NCBI GenBank assembly: GCA_947054185.1
Contig: CAMRVW010000015.1
Location: 1-21,932, forward strand
Length of the DNA stretch: 21,932 nucleotides
Direction: 5' to 3'
From: an uncultured Rikenellaceae bacterium
GTDB lineage: Bacteria; Bacteroidota; Bacteroidia; Bacteroidales; Rikenellaceae
Each line of letters begins with the position of its first letter. The stretch's first letter is position 1. The position numbers and the translations under genes are program-made. The notes below the pieces were generated by a model that was given only the letters and a program-made list of their open reading frames with translations, ran no database searches and was not told the DNA's origin. Shown one piece after another: positions 14,935 to 21,669 of this stretch.

Positions 14935-15040
14935 TGTAAAAGAGATGGTGATAAAAAATTTGCCATTAAATTGTTCAAATGTTCGAGATTTTGTTAAAAT
15001 TTAAACTTAAGAAGTCTATATATAAAATATTAAATAAAAT

Positions 15041-15718
15041 ATGACAACAATCCCTGCCGCGGTAGAACGTGTAATTAAAAAGAAGCCCTTTTTGGAGAGT
15101 GCCCTGATAGAGGGTATCGTCAATTTGTCGGCGCTTTCGCGTAAGATAAAGGACGAAATTGAAGAGGAGCTTGGCAAGAAGGTTAACGACGGTGCCATAA
15201 TAATGGCGCTCAACAGATTAGTGCCACGTCTGGAGCTTATTTCTGCCATGAAGTTGCAGAAAGTGATCGAAAATATCGGTGATATAGTGGTGCGTTCCAA
15301 TCTTTCAGACTATGCGTATGCAAATTCAAAGTCGTTATTGAACGGTCAGATGAAACTGCTCGAGAAGATAACCGACATGAATAACGACGCCTTTTGCACA
15401 TTCTCTCAGGGTGTGAGCGAGACCACGATTGTGGTGAGCGCCAGCCTGGGCAGCATGGTGGAGGAGATATTTGCCAATGAGACGCTTGTTAACAAAACAG
15501 ACAATTTGTCGTCCATAACCGTGAAGCTGCCGGCGGAAAACAGCATCTATCCGGGCGTATATTACTGCATTTTCAAAGAATTGGCCTGGGACAACATCAA
15601 CATATCGGAGGTGATAAGCACAACCAACGAGTTTACCGTGTTGGTGGCATCGAAAGATATACAGAAGGCATTCTCTATATTGATGGATTCCAAGAGGATG
15701 TTTTCTTCAAACAGGTAA
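15041..15718 (+). CDS. protein with C-terminal aspartokinase-like ACT domain
   Basis: The 225-aa cytoplasmic protein has an N-terminal helical part (about 1-60; a helix-turn-helix-like pattern ALSRKIKDEIEEEL followed by a helix ending ALNRL) and a C-terminal ACT-like region. PGVYYCIFKELAWDNINISEV at about 171-191 followed by STTNEFTVLV resembles the ligand-binding ACT repeat of aspartokinases. There is no kinase domain and no GGTS motif, so annotation as an aspartate kinase would be wrong. It is divergent from lysC-lysA. A plausible role is an amino-acid-sensing regulator of that operon; this is inferred from architecture and position only. I know the family only as a Bacteroidota conserved protein. 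Confidence 0.7.
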   Translation: MTTIPAAVERVIKKKPFLESALIEGIVNLSALSRKIKDEIEEELGKKVNDGAIIMALNRLVPRLELISAMKLQKVIENIGDIVVRSNLSDYAYANSKSLLNGQMKLLEKITDMNNDAFCTFSQGVSETTIVVSASLGSMVEEIFANETLVNKTDNLSSITVKLPAENSIYPGVYYCIFKELAWDNINISEVISTTNEFTVLVASKDIQKAFSILMDSKRMFSSNR

Positions 15719-15968
15719 GGGTTGAATTTATATTAGTCGGGCTGCCGTGAGGGGGTGGCCCGAAAGGGGAGAGCAAAAAATCAGGTGGCATTATATTATT
15801 ATGGTTTATTTTAAAGATTTATTTGGGAATTATTTTTAGAGGTTTTATTTAGATTTTATAATTATTCAAAGCTATTTATTTTTATTATCAGGACCGGTTT
15901 TATATTATAGGGTAACAGTGTATTTATAGGGTAATTATTTTATTAGGTTAGAAAATTACGGGGAGACG

Positions 15969-16107
15969 ACACGGGGTGGTGTTATTATTAAAGCCGTGCC
16001 GCTCTTGCAGGTGATGAAAAGCCTGCAAGAGGGGGAGTGCGCGACATCTTTATCAGAGGTGGAGATGGTGCGCGGTTTGTGACATATTCTTTTTGCGGGT
16101 ATGTCAC
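15969..16107. ncRNA. candidate structured RNA, four consecutive hairpins
   Basis: P1 is CACGG/CCGTG (15969-15998). P2 is a perfect 10-bp stem, CTCTTGCAGG/CCTGCAAGAG (16002-16031). P3 is GCGC and CATCT pairing with AGATG and GCGC around a GA/GT internal loop (16039-16073). P4 is a perfect 8-bp stem GTGACATA/TATGTCAC (16079-16107). Linkers are only 3, 7 and 5 bases. I do not recognise a known RNA family (tested by eye: tmRNA, RNase P RNA, signal recognition particle RNA). No consensus promoter or U-tract is seen, and the strand is uncertain. Confidence 0.4.
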
Positions 16108-16145
16108 GACTGTAAGGTGAGCGATGGTTCGATGTGTGTATATTG

Positions 16146-16176
16146 CTTGCATGATCGGATTATTTGATTATCTTTG
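16146..16176 (+). promoter_or_regulatory. promoter of the 96-aa gene
   Basis: CTTG (16146-16149), a 19-bp spacer and TATCTTTG (16169-16176) match the Bacteroidota consensus with one change in the -33 box. Transcription should start near 16183, leaving a leader of about 87 nt with a CCC/GGG mini-hairpin and a GAGGC/GCCTC pair. Confidence 0.65.
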
Positions 16177-16269
16177 CAGAAATGTCCCTCGCAAAAGGGG
16201 GCATTTGAGGCTGAGTGTGTGCCTGAAAAGGTGCCTCTTTGCCTGTAATTTAAAAGAGAGAGAGTTTTT

Positions 16270-16560
16270 ATGTCAAGTATCAGAAAAACGAAAAAAGAGA
16301 TCGATGCTCTTGTGAGCGAGGTTATTTCAGACGCATACACATGTATGGCGGTTAACGGCGACAAGAAGTTCGACGAGATATGCGATATAATCGAGAGTGC
16401 GGTGGAGTGTCGTAACGAGCTCTTCAAGCAGGTCAACAATCCCACCGAAAAGCACAACGTAAGGTTGAACCGCAAGCACTATCAGACTGTGCGTGCAACG
16501 TTGTTTGACCGGGCAGACAAGCTTTTCGAGCGCCTCTCGGCAACATTTAAAGAGAACTGA
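16270..16560 (+). CDS. conserved Bacteroidales protein, 96 aa, unknown function
   Basis: A small, mostly helical, soluble and charged protein. It opens with SSIRKTKKEID and ends in a helix with DKLFERLSATF. I recognise this as a type of short protein conserved across Bacteroidales, but no function is known to me. There is no signal peptide, membrane segment or metal motif. The start is supported by the promoter about 95 bp upstream and an AGAGAGAGAG stretch before the ATG. The gene stands alone: a structured, gene-free region precedes it and 278 bp of G/T-rich DNA without visible features (16561-16838) follow. Confidence 0.8.
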   Translation: MSSIRKTKKEIDALVSEVISDAYTCMAVNGDKKFDEICDIIESAVECRNELFKQVNNPTEKHNVRLNRKHYQTVRATLFDRADKLFERLSATFKEN

Positions 16561-16838
16561 CAGGGCAGTTGTTGTCTGACGGTTTGTCGTGCATTGGGCA
16601 GGACAGTCGGAGTGTGCTTTTATGATGTGTCGTAAGCAGCACGTTGTCGAGTGCGGTCGAGTGTCGTGCCTGCATCGGCGTGTGTTATGTTCGGGTTCGT
16701 CCGGAGCGCCTATGGCGTTTCGTGCGGCTTTGTCGTATGTCATAAATTGATTTGGTTGATATTTCCTTGAGAGGTGGTCTGCCTTGCCGGGTCGGTCGGC
16801 TTAAAGAATGATATTTTTAATCACTTAACATATTTATA

Positions 16839-18245
16839 ATGAGAATTTTCAGAAACTTTGCATTTGTTGCGCTCGCTGTCGTTGCGGTAATGTCATTGGG
16901 CAGTTGCGGTAACAATTCCGCGTCGGGTTACACAATAGAGGTGCCCGTGCCCGAGAGAGCCGCAGGGCAGCAGGATGCCATAGGCATGACGGCACCCAAG
17001 CTCGATACCGTGCGGGTGGGCTTTATCGGATTAGGCATGCGTGGTCCCGGTGCAGTGTCTCGCTGGACTCACATTCCCGGCACCAAGATCGTTGCTCTTT
17101 GCGATTTGTTGCCCGAGAACGTGGAGAAAGCCAAGAAGATCGTTGCCAAGGCGGGATTGCCCGAGCCGGCTTGCTATTCGGGTTCCGAGGATGCCTGGAA
17201 GCAGCTGTGCGACCGTGACGACATCGATATCGTGTACATTGCCACCGACTGGAAGAATCATGCCAAGATGGGTGTGTATGCAATGGAGCACGGCAAGCAT
17301 GTGGCCATAGAGGTGCCTTCGGCCATGACATTGGATGAGATATGGCAGCTTATAGAGACCTCTGAGAAGACCCGCAAGCATTGCATGCAGCTTGAAAACT
17401 GCGTTTACGACTTTTTCGAGCTCACCACTCTCAACATGGCCCAGAAAGGTCTCTTCGGTGATGTGCTTCACGTGGAAGGCGCTTATATACACAATCTTGA
17501 GGAGTATTGGCCCGAGTATTGGAACAACTGGCGTTTGGATTACAACCGCAATTATCGCGGCGATATTTATTCCACTCACGGCATGGGTCCGGCATGTCAG
17601 CTTCTCGACATTCACCGCGGCGACCGCATGAAGACCCTCGTTGCGGTCGACACCAAGGCAGCGACAGGTCCCGGCTTGGTTAAGAAATATACAGGCGAGG
17701 ATGGCTCCGACTTCAAAAACGGTGATCACACCATGACATTCATACGTACTGAGAACGGCAAAACCATTCTCATTCAGCACGATGTGATGAATCCGCGTCC
17801 TTACAGCCGCATGTACCAGCTTACCGGTACCGACGGTTTCGCAAACAAATATCCCATCGAGCAGTATTGCTTCCGTCCCGAGCAGATCAAAAACGGTGAG
17901 GTGCCCAACCACGAAAACCTCAACATGCACAGCGCAGTATCTGCCGAGACCAAGAGGGCGTTGATGGAGAAATACAAACACCCCATTCATCGCGAGCTCG
18001 AAGAGACGGCCAAGAAGGTGGGCGGACACGGCGGCATGGACTTTATCATGGACTATCGCCTCGTATATTGCCTGCGCAACGGGTTGCCACTTGACATGGA
18101 TGTTTATGACCTGGCCGAGTGGTGCTCTATGGCAGAGCTTACCCGCATGTCTATCGAAAACGGTAACGCACCTGTGGCAGTGCCCGACTTTACCCGCGGC
18201 GGCTGGCAGAAGGTGAAGGGTTATCGTCATGCCATGGTTGAATAA
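16839..18245 (+). CDS. Gfo/Idh/MocA-type lipoprotein, GH109-like glycosidase
   Basis: The 468-aa protein resembles glycoside hydrolase family 109, NAD-dependent enzymes that remove alpha-N-acetylgalactosamine by an oxidation-elimination cycle. A lipoprotein signal ends in SLGSC (Cys23), so the protein should be anchored in a membrane. The Rossmann nucleotide site GFIGLGMRGPG is at 61-71, YIATDWKNH at 133-141, the EVP segment at 158-160, STHGMGP at 245-251 and GHGGMD at 396-401. Many GH109 members carry a Tat signal instead. The family also contains plain oxidoreductases, so activity on blood group A or mucin GalNAc is likely but not certain. It stands alone, with no polysaccharide utilisation genes beside it. 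Confidence 0.82.
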   Translation: MRIFRNFAFVALAVVAVMSLGSCGNNSASGYTIEVPVPERAAGQQDAIGMTAPKLDTVRVGFIGLGMRGPGAVSRWTHIPGTKIVALCDLLPENVEKAKKIVAKAGLPEPACYSGSEDAWKQLCDRDDIDIVYIATDWKNHAKMGVYAMEHGKHVAIEVPSAMTLDEIWQLIETSEKTRKHCMQLENCVYDFFELTTLNMAQKGLFGDVLHVEGAYIHNLEEYWPEYWNNWRLDYNRNYRGDIYSTHGMGPACQLLDIHRGDRMKTLVAVDTKAATGPGLVKKYTGEDGSDFKNGDHTMTFIRTENGKTILIQHDVMNPRPYSRMYQLTGTDGFANKYPIEQYCFRPEQIKNGEVPNHENLNMHSAVSAETKRALMEKYKHPIHRELEETAKKVGGHGGMDFIMDYRLVYCLRNGLPLDMDVYDLAEWCSMAELTRMSIENGNAPVAVPDFTRGGWQKVKGYRHAMVE

Positions 18246-18377
18246 CTTGTCGTTCTGTGGCGTGGGCCGGCCCGTTTTGAGATGAGTCCGCCCTTACGCC
18301 GCCCGAATGGATTACGGCCTGTGACCGCTTTGTTATCGGCAAAGTAACCGCCAAGACGAGGCGACACAGCCGCTTTT

Positions 18378-18428
18378 ACAAACAGCTCCCCCATATCCGA
18401 TCAAGTCGGATATGGGGGAGCTGTTTGT
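18378..18428. terminator. perfect 23-bp hairpin, probable terminator
   Basis: Arms 18378-18400 and 18406-18428 are fully complementary around the loop TCAAG, with a GC-rich core of five C/G pairs. The downstream arm ends in a T-rich GTTTGTGTT stretch, so it can act as an intrinsic terminator for the GH109 gene 130 bp upstream. The lack of a pure T-run and the perfect symmetry leave open a mobile-repeat origin. Confidence 0.5.
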
Positions 18429-18654
18429 GTTAAACGGGTGCAAATATGTTTCCTAATGGAGGGAAACTCACAGGCATGGGGCATGATGAATATGTTATGT
18501 CAATCAGAGCAAAACGTTTGGCCGGCGTGAGGTGTTACGGAGCTTAAACCGTCGTGTGACGAAAGAAAATGCGAAAGCAAAGAGGTGTGAAAGTTCGTTT
18601 TGGTGCTGCTTGCTGTGAGGTGGTCTTTTTTGGAGTGGGGGATGGTAAAAGTTG

Positions 18655-18686
18655 ATTGTGAGATAAAAAAAATAGAGCTATATTTG
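18655..18686 (+). promoter_or_regulatory. promoter of the GT2 / Lab_N / GT39 cassette
   Basis: ATTG (18655-18658), a 20-bp spacer and TATATTTG (18679-18686) fit the Bacteroidota consensus, with a full -7 match. The start site should be near 18693, about 17 nt before the first ATG. Confidence 0.6.
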
Positions 18687-18709
18687 CAAATAAAAATAAG
18701 GTTGTTATA

Positions 18710-19438
18710 ATGAATAAGACATCCGAATATGAATTTACGATCGTCGTGCCGCTTTACAACGAGGTGGACAACATGGAGCGGCTCGAGGTCGAATTGAGCG
18801 AATATATCTCAGCCTCTTCGCTTGCCGCTTGTGTGCTTTTTGTCAACGACGGGTCGACTGACGGCAGTCTGGATTGCGTGAGGGCCATTTGCGACAGGAA
18901 CGCACATTTCTATTACCTCTCCTTTGAGGCCAATCGCGGTCTGTCGGCAGCGATAAAGGCAGGCATAGATTATTGCCATAGCCGCTATATCGGATATATC
19001 GACGCCGATTTGCAGACCACACCTCAAGATTTCGAGCTTCTTATTCCGCATATACAAGACCATGAGCTTGTCATGGGCATACGTGCCGGGCGTAAGGATG
19101 GTTTTGTCAAACGTATGTCGAGCAAGATAGCCAACAATTTCAGGCGTTCCATGACCGGCGACACGGCTGTCGATACGGGGTGTCCGCTCAAGATACTCCA
19201 TGCCGATGTGGCCAAGAGGTTGCCTTTCTTTACCGGCATGCACCGCTTTTTCCCTGCCCTGATACTGCTCGAGGGCGGACGCATGAAGCAGTTGCCGGTG
19301 CGCCATTTCCCCCGCATGGCAGGCGTGGCCAAATATAACCTGAGAAACAGATTGGTGGCACCGTTTATGGATTGTTTCGCATATCGTTGGATGAGAAAGC
19401 GTTACATAAAGTACGCTATCGGCGAAAGTAAGATATGA
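18710..19438 (+). CDS. family 2 glycosyltransferase, dolichol-phosphate-mannose synthase type
   Basis: The 242-aa enzyme should load a sugar from a nucleotide donor onto a polyprenyl phosphate on the cytoplasmic face. It has IVVPLYNE at 11-18, NDGSTDGS at 46-53, the metal-binding DADLQ at 98-102 and GMHRFFPAL at 176-184. The usual two C-terminal membrane helices of ArnC/GtrB enzymes are missing, so it is the soluble DPM1-like form. Two genes follow at once: a small membrane protein starting 1 bp after its stop, then a GT39-type enzyme. That order mirrors lipid-linked sugar transfer systems such as ArnC-ArnEF-ArnT. The sugar is unknown. Confidence 0.88.
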   Translation: MNKTSEYEFTIVVPLYNEVDNMERLEVELSEYISASSLAACVLFVNDGSTDGSLDCVRAICDRNAHFYYLSFEANRGLSAAIKAGIDYCHSRYIGYIDADLQTTPQDFELLIPHIQDHELVMGIRAGRKDGFVKRMSSKIANNFRRSMTGDTAVDTGCPLKILHADVAKRLPFFTGMHRFFPALILLEGGRMKQLPVRHFPRMAGVAKYNLRNRLVAPFMDCFAYRWMRKRYIKYAIGESKI

Positions 19439-19439
19439 T

Positions 19440-20069
19440 ATGTCCGATTGGTTGATATTCGGTATTGGTATCGTTGCCCAGATACTGTTTTCCGGGCGCA
19501 TGATATTGCAATGGATCTTGTCGGAGAGGGCCAAAAAGGTTGTCTCTCCGTCCATATTCTGGATATTGAGCATCATGGCCTCTTACATGTTGTTCATATA
19601 TGGCTGGGTGAGAGACGATTTCGCCATAATACTCGGCCAGGTGATATCCTATTACATTTACATATGGAATCTTAACATAAAAGGTGTGTGGCGCAATGTG
19701 CATCTGTTGATGCGTATTGTGCTGTTGTTGACGCCGTTGTGTGCCATAGGGTATATGTTCGGCGACTGGAGTTACCATTATGTGCGTCTGTTTGAAAACG
19801 GCGATATACCGTTGTGGCTTGTCGTTTACGGGTCGGCAGGGCAGATAATATTCACCCTCAGGTTTGTATATCAGTGGTATTATTCGTCGAAGAAGGGAGA
19901 GTCGGTGTTGCCGCGCGGTTTCTGGCTTATAAGCCTCACGGGGTCGCTGGTCATAATATCTTACGCCATCTATCGCAAAGATCCGGTGTTGATACTCGGG
20001 CAGAGCACAGGGGCGTTCGTATATCTGCGTAACTTGTTTATACTCAAAAAAGAGGTGAGCAAAGGGTGA
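19440..20069 (+). CDS. Lab_N tandem-repeat membrane protein, candidate flippase
   Basis: The 209-aa integral membrane protein contains two copies of the domain named after the N-terminus of some lipid-A-disaccharide synthases (Lab_N). The duplication is gapless: Q14, R20, QW 24-25, P37, FW 40-41 and GQ 66-67 recur exactly 121 residues later at Q135, R141, QW 145-146, P158, FW 161-162 and GQ 187-188. Each copy has about three hydrophobic helices, with one extra near 91-107. It lacks the LpxB catalytic domain, so it is not a lipid A disaccharide synthase despite the usual label. Three-helix repeats recall PQ-loop/SWEET carriers. Between GT2 and GT39 genes, a role in moving a lipid-linked sugar is likely (inference). 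Confidence 0.8.
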   Translation: MSDWLIFGIGIVAQILFSGRMILQWILSERAKKVVSPSIFWILSIMASYMLFIYGWVRDDFAIILGQVISYYIYIWNLNIKGVWRNVHLLMRIVLLLTPLCAIGYMFGDWSYHYVRLFENGDIPLWLVVYGSAGQIIFTLRFVYQWYYSSKKGESVLPRGFWLISLTGSLVIISYAIYRKDPVLILGQSTGAFVYLRNLFILKKEVSKG

Positions 20070-20103
20070 TTGCCGCAGGGGTGTGTGAAGAAAAAAATAT
20101 AGG

Positions 20104-21669
20104 ATGAGAAAAAACTGGTATCTTTATATATTGCCGATGCTGATGTTGTTGCCGGTGTTTGTGTTTCGTGATTTCACCACCGACAATGAGTTGCGTTACA
20201 TAAGCATCATAGAAGAGGCGTTGCGTGACGGCTCCCTCTTTGCGTTTCACAACCACGGTGTGGCGTATGCCGACAAGCCGCCGTTGTATTTCTGGTTTGC
20301 CATGCTCTTCCGCCTCATTGCCGGAGATAATCATATATGGCTCTTGGGTTTGCTTACGGTGGTGCCGGCCATTGTGATAATGCACGTGATGAACAAATGG
20401 TGTTTTGGCGCAGAGGCCGTTGCAACGCGTGTTGCTCCCCCCATGTTGGCATTGCTTACGTGTGTGATGTTTTTAGGAGGCACGGTGGTGTTGCGCATGG
20501 ATATGATGATGACCATGTTCATCGTGTTGGCGCTTTACTCTTTCTGGAAACTTTATACAGGGACGGGCAGGGCACACGAGCGTTTCCTGTTGCCTCTTTG
20601 GATATTCCTGGCAGTTTTCAGCAAGGGGGCGGTCGGCATATTGATGCCTGTGGTGGTGATAGCCTCCTTTTTGGCGACGGAGGGCAAGATAAAGAGCATA
20701 GGGCGTTATTTAGGGTGGCGCACCTGGGGAGTGATAGCGCTTTTCGCGGTCGCCTGGTTTGCGGCGGTATATGCCGAAGGTGGGGTGGAGTATCTTGACA
20801 ACCTGTTGGTTAAACAGACAGTCGGCAGGGGTGTCAATTCGTTCCATCACAAAGAGCCGGTGTGGTATTACCTGAAGACTATATGGTATTCGGCGGCTCC
20901 GTGGTCGTTGTTTGTGGCAGTGATGTTCGTTGCGGCGTTCAGAAAGAGGCTGTTGGGAGCAGAGCCGCTGATGCGTTTTTTTGCGGTGACCGTCTTGGCG
21001 ACGTTTGTCGTGATGTCGCTGGTAAGCTCGAAGATAGACATATATCTGTTGCCCATATATCCGTTTTTTGTCTATTTCGCCTTCATGGTGCTCGATAAGG
21101 TGGCACCCAAAGCGGCTGTCGTGGCGGTGGCCATACCGGCTGCGGTGATGGCATGCGTTTTCCCTGCATTATTTTTCTGCATTGACATGTTGCCTGTGGT
21201 GCCCGAAGAGTCGTGGTTGCTCTATATGGGTGCCGGGGTGTTGATGTTGTTTGCCGTGGCGGGATTGGCGGCGGCCGTCAAGGGGTATGTGCGCGCTTCG
21301 GTGGCATCGGTGGCGGCGGGCATGTTGGTGTGCATATTTATCGTGTCGTTTACCGTGCCCAATTTCAATCCCTATATAGGTGTCAGGTCGCTTGCAGCCA
21401 AGGGGGTGAAGGTGGCCGAGGATAACAATGTCTCGGGGTATGCCTATTATAAGTTTCGCGGTGACAACATGGACGTTTTCGTCGGTCGCCAACTGACGGG
21501 CATAGAGGAGTTCGACGAGCTTGTAAGGCTTAAGGAGTCGGGCGAGCCTGTGGTGCTGTTCGTGCGCGGACGCGAGCTGAGACGAGAGGAGGCGTTAGGG
21601 CCGCTGCTCGAAGAGGCCTTTGTCGGCAGCGAGGGTGATTATAAAATATATCTGTTGGGGGCGAGGTGA
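20104..21669 (+). CDS. GT39/ArnT-like membrane glycosyltransferase
   Basis: The 521-aa polytopic protein resembles the GT-C fold enzymes (PMT/ArnT family) that use a polyprenyl-phosphate sugar and act on the periplasmic side. After the first helix (about 7-22) the loop has TTDNELRY at 25-32, holding the expected acidic pair (D27, E29). ADKPPLYFW at 56-64 and SSKIDIYLLPIYP at 308-320 are also typical. Roughly ten more hydrophobic segments follow, then a soluble C-terminal part from about 425. It starts 34 bp after the Lab_N gene and ends before a terminator. The acceptor may be lipid A, a glycan or protein; sequence alone does not decide. Confidence 0.85.
   Translation: MRKNWYLYILPMLMLLPVFVFRDFTTDNELRYISIIEEALRDGSLFAFHNHGVAYADKPPLYFWFAMLFRLIAGDNHIWLLGLLTVVPAIVIMHVMNKWCFGAEAVATRVAPPMLALLTCVMFLGGTVVLRMDMMMTMFIVLALYSFWKLYTGTGRAHERFLLPLWIFLAVFSKGAVGILMPVVVIASFLATEGKIKSIGRYLGWRTWGVIALFAVAWFAAVYAEGGVEYLDNLLVKQTVGRGVNSFHHKEPVWYYLKTIWYSAAPWSLFVAVMFVAAFRKRLLGAEPLMRFFAVTVLATFVVMSLVSSKIDIYLLPIYPFFVYFAFMVLDKVAPKAAVVAVAIPAAVMACVFPALFFCIDMLPVVPEESWLLYMGAGVLMLFAVAGLAAAVKGYVRASVASVAAGMLVCIFIVSFTVPNFNPYIGVRSLAAKGVKVAEDNNVSGYAYYKFRGDNMDVFVGRQLTGIEEFDELVRLKESGEPVVLFVRGRELRREEALGPLLEEAFVGSEGDYKIYLLGAR

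Larger units (their letters stand above)
14553..15040. other. AT-rich divergent lysC / ACT-gene intergenic region
   Basis: This 488-bp region is far richer in A and T than its neighbours. It contains a GC-richer island at about 14743-14790 that forms a long hairpin and overlaps a 37-codon ORF. A 6-bp pair CCTCGG (14653-14658) / CCGAGG (14711-14716) encloses the end of that ORF. An ACTTT-GCA-AAAGT palindrome (14921-14933) overlaps a minus-strand -7 element. It probably controls both lysC-lysA and the ACT gene. Confidence 0.5.
15719..16269. other. structured intergenic region
   Basis: This 551-bp gap has three parts. Just after the ACT gene is a hairpin at 15738-15762 (9-bp stem with two wobbles, no T-run). 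A very AT-rich part follows at about 15790-15960, including an 11-bp direct repeat TTATAGGGTAA (15905-15915 and 15924-15934, offset 19). From about 15960 the sequence turns GC-richer and shows four hairpins in a row, then the promoter and leader of the 96-aa gene. No protein frame with family likeness is seen. Confidence 0.55.
18246..18709. other. intergenic region with a perfect long hairpin
   Basis: This 464-bp gap contains a GGGCCGGCCC palindrome soon after the GH109 stop, the 23-bp perfect hairpin at 18378-18428 and a smaller GTTTCC/GGAAAC hairpin (18448-18453 with 18462-18467). At its end is the promoter of the glycosyltransferase cassette. A 33-codon open frame at 18446-18547 is probably chance. 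Confidence 0.55.

Noticed and set aside
14736..15040. Lysine riboswitch upstream of the ACT gene or lysC
   Set aside because: An AGAGGCGC-like stretch and a GCCGAAG stretch exist but in the wrong order and in a 69-base hairpin; the five-helix core of about 170 nt is missing on both strands.
15041..15718. Aspartate kinase
   Set aside because: Only the ACT-like part resembles aspartokinase; the KFGGTS and GRGGSD catalytic motifs are absent and the length is half.
16125..16145. tRNA or tmRNA 3' end suggested by GGTTCGAT
   Set aside because: No acceptor or anticodon arm pairs around it and there is no CCA end.
17031..18230. 399-codon open frame on the minus strand opposite the GH109 gene
   Set aside because: Shadow of a strongly biased coding strand; no family signature, while the plus strand has Rossmann and GH109 motifs.
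18446..18547. 33-codon open frame before the GT2 gene
   Set aside because: No promoter or family likeness is seen; it starts within a hairpin arm region and its length is expected by chance.
19440..20069. Lipid-A-disaccharide synthase LpxB
   Set aside because: It has two Lab_N repeats only and no GT19 catalytic domain.
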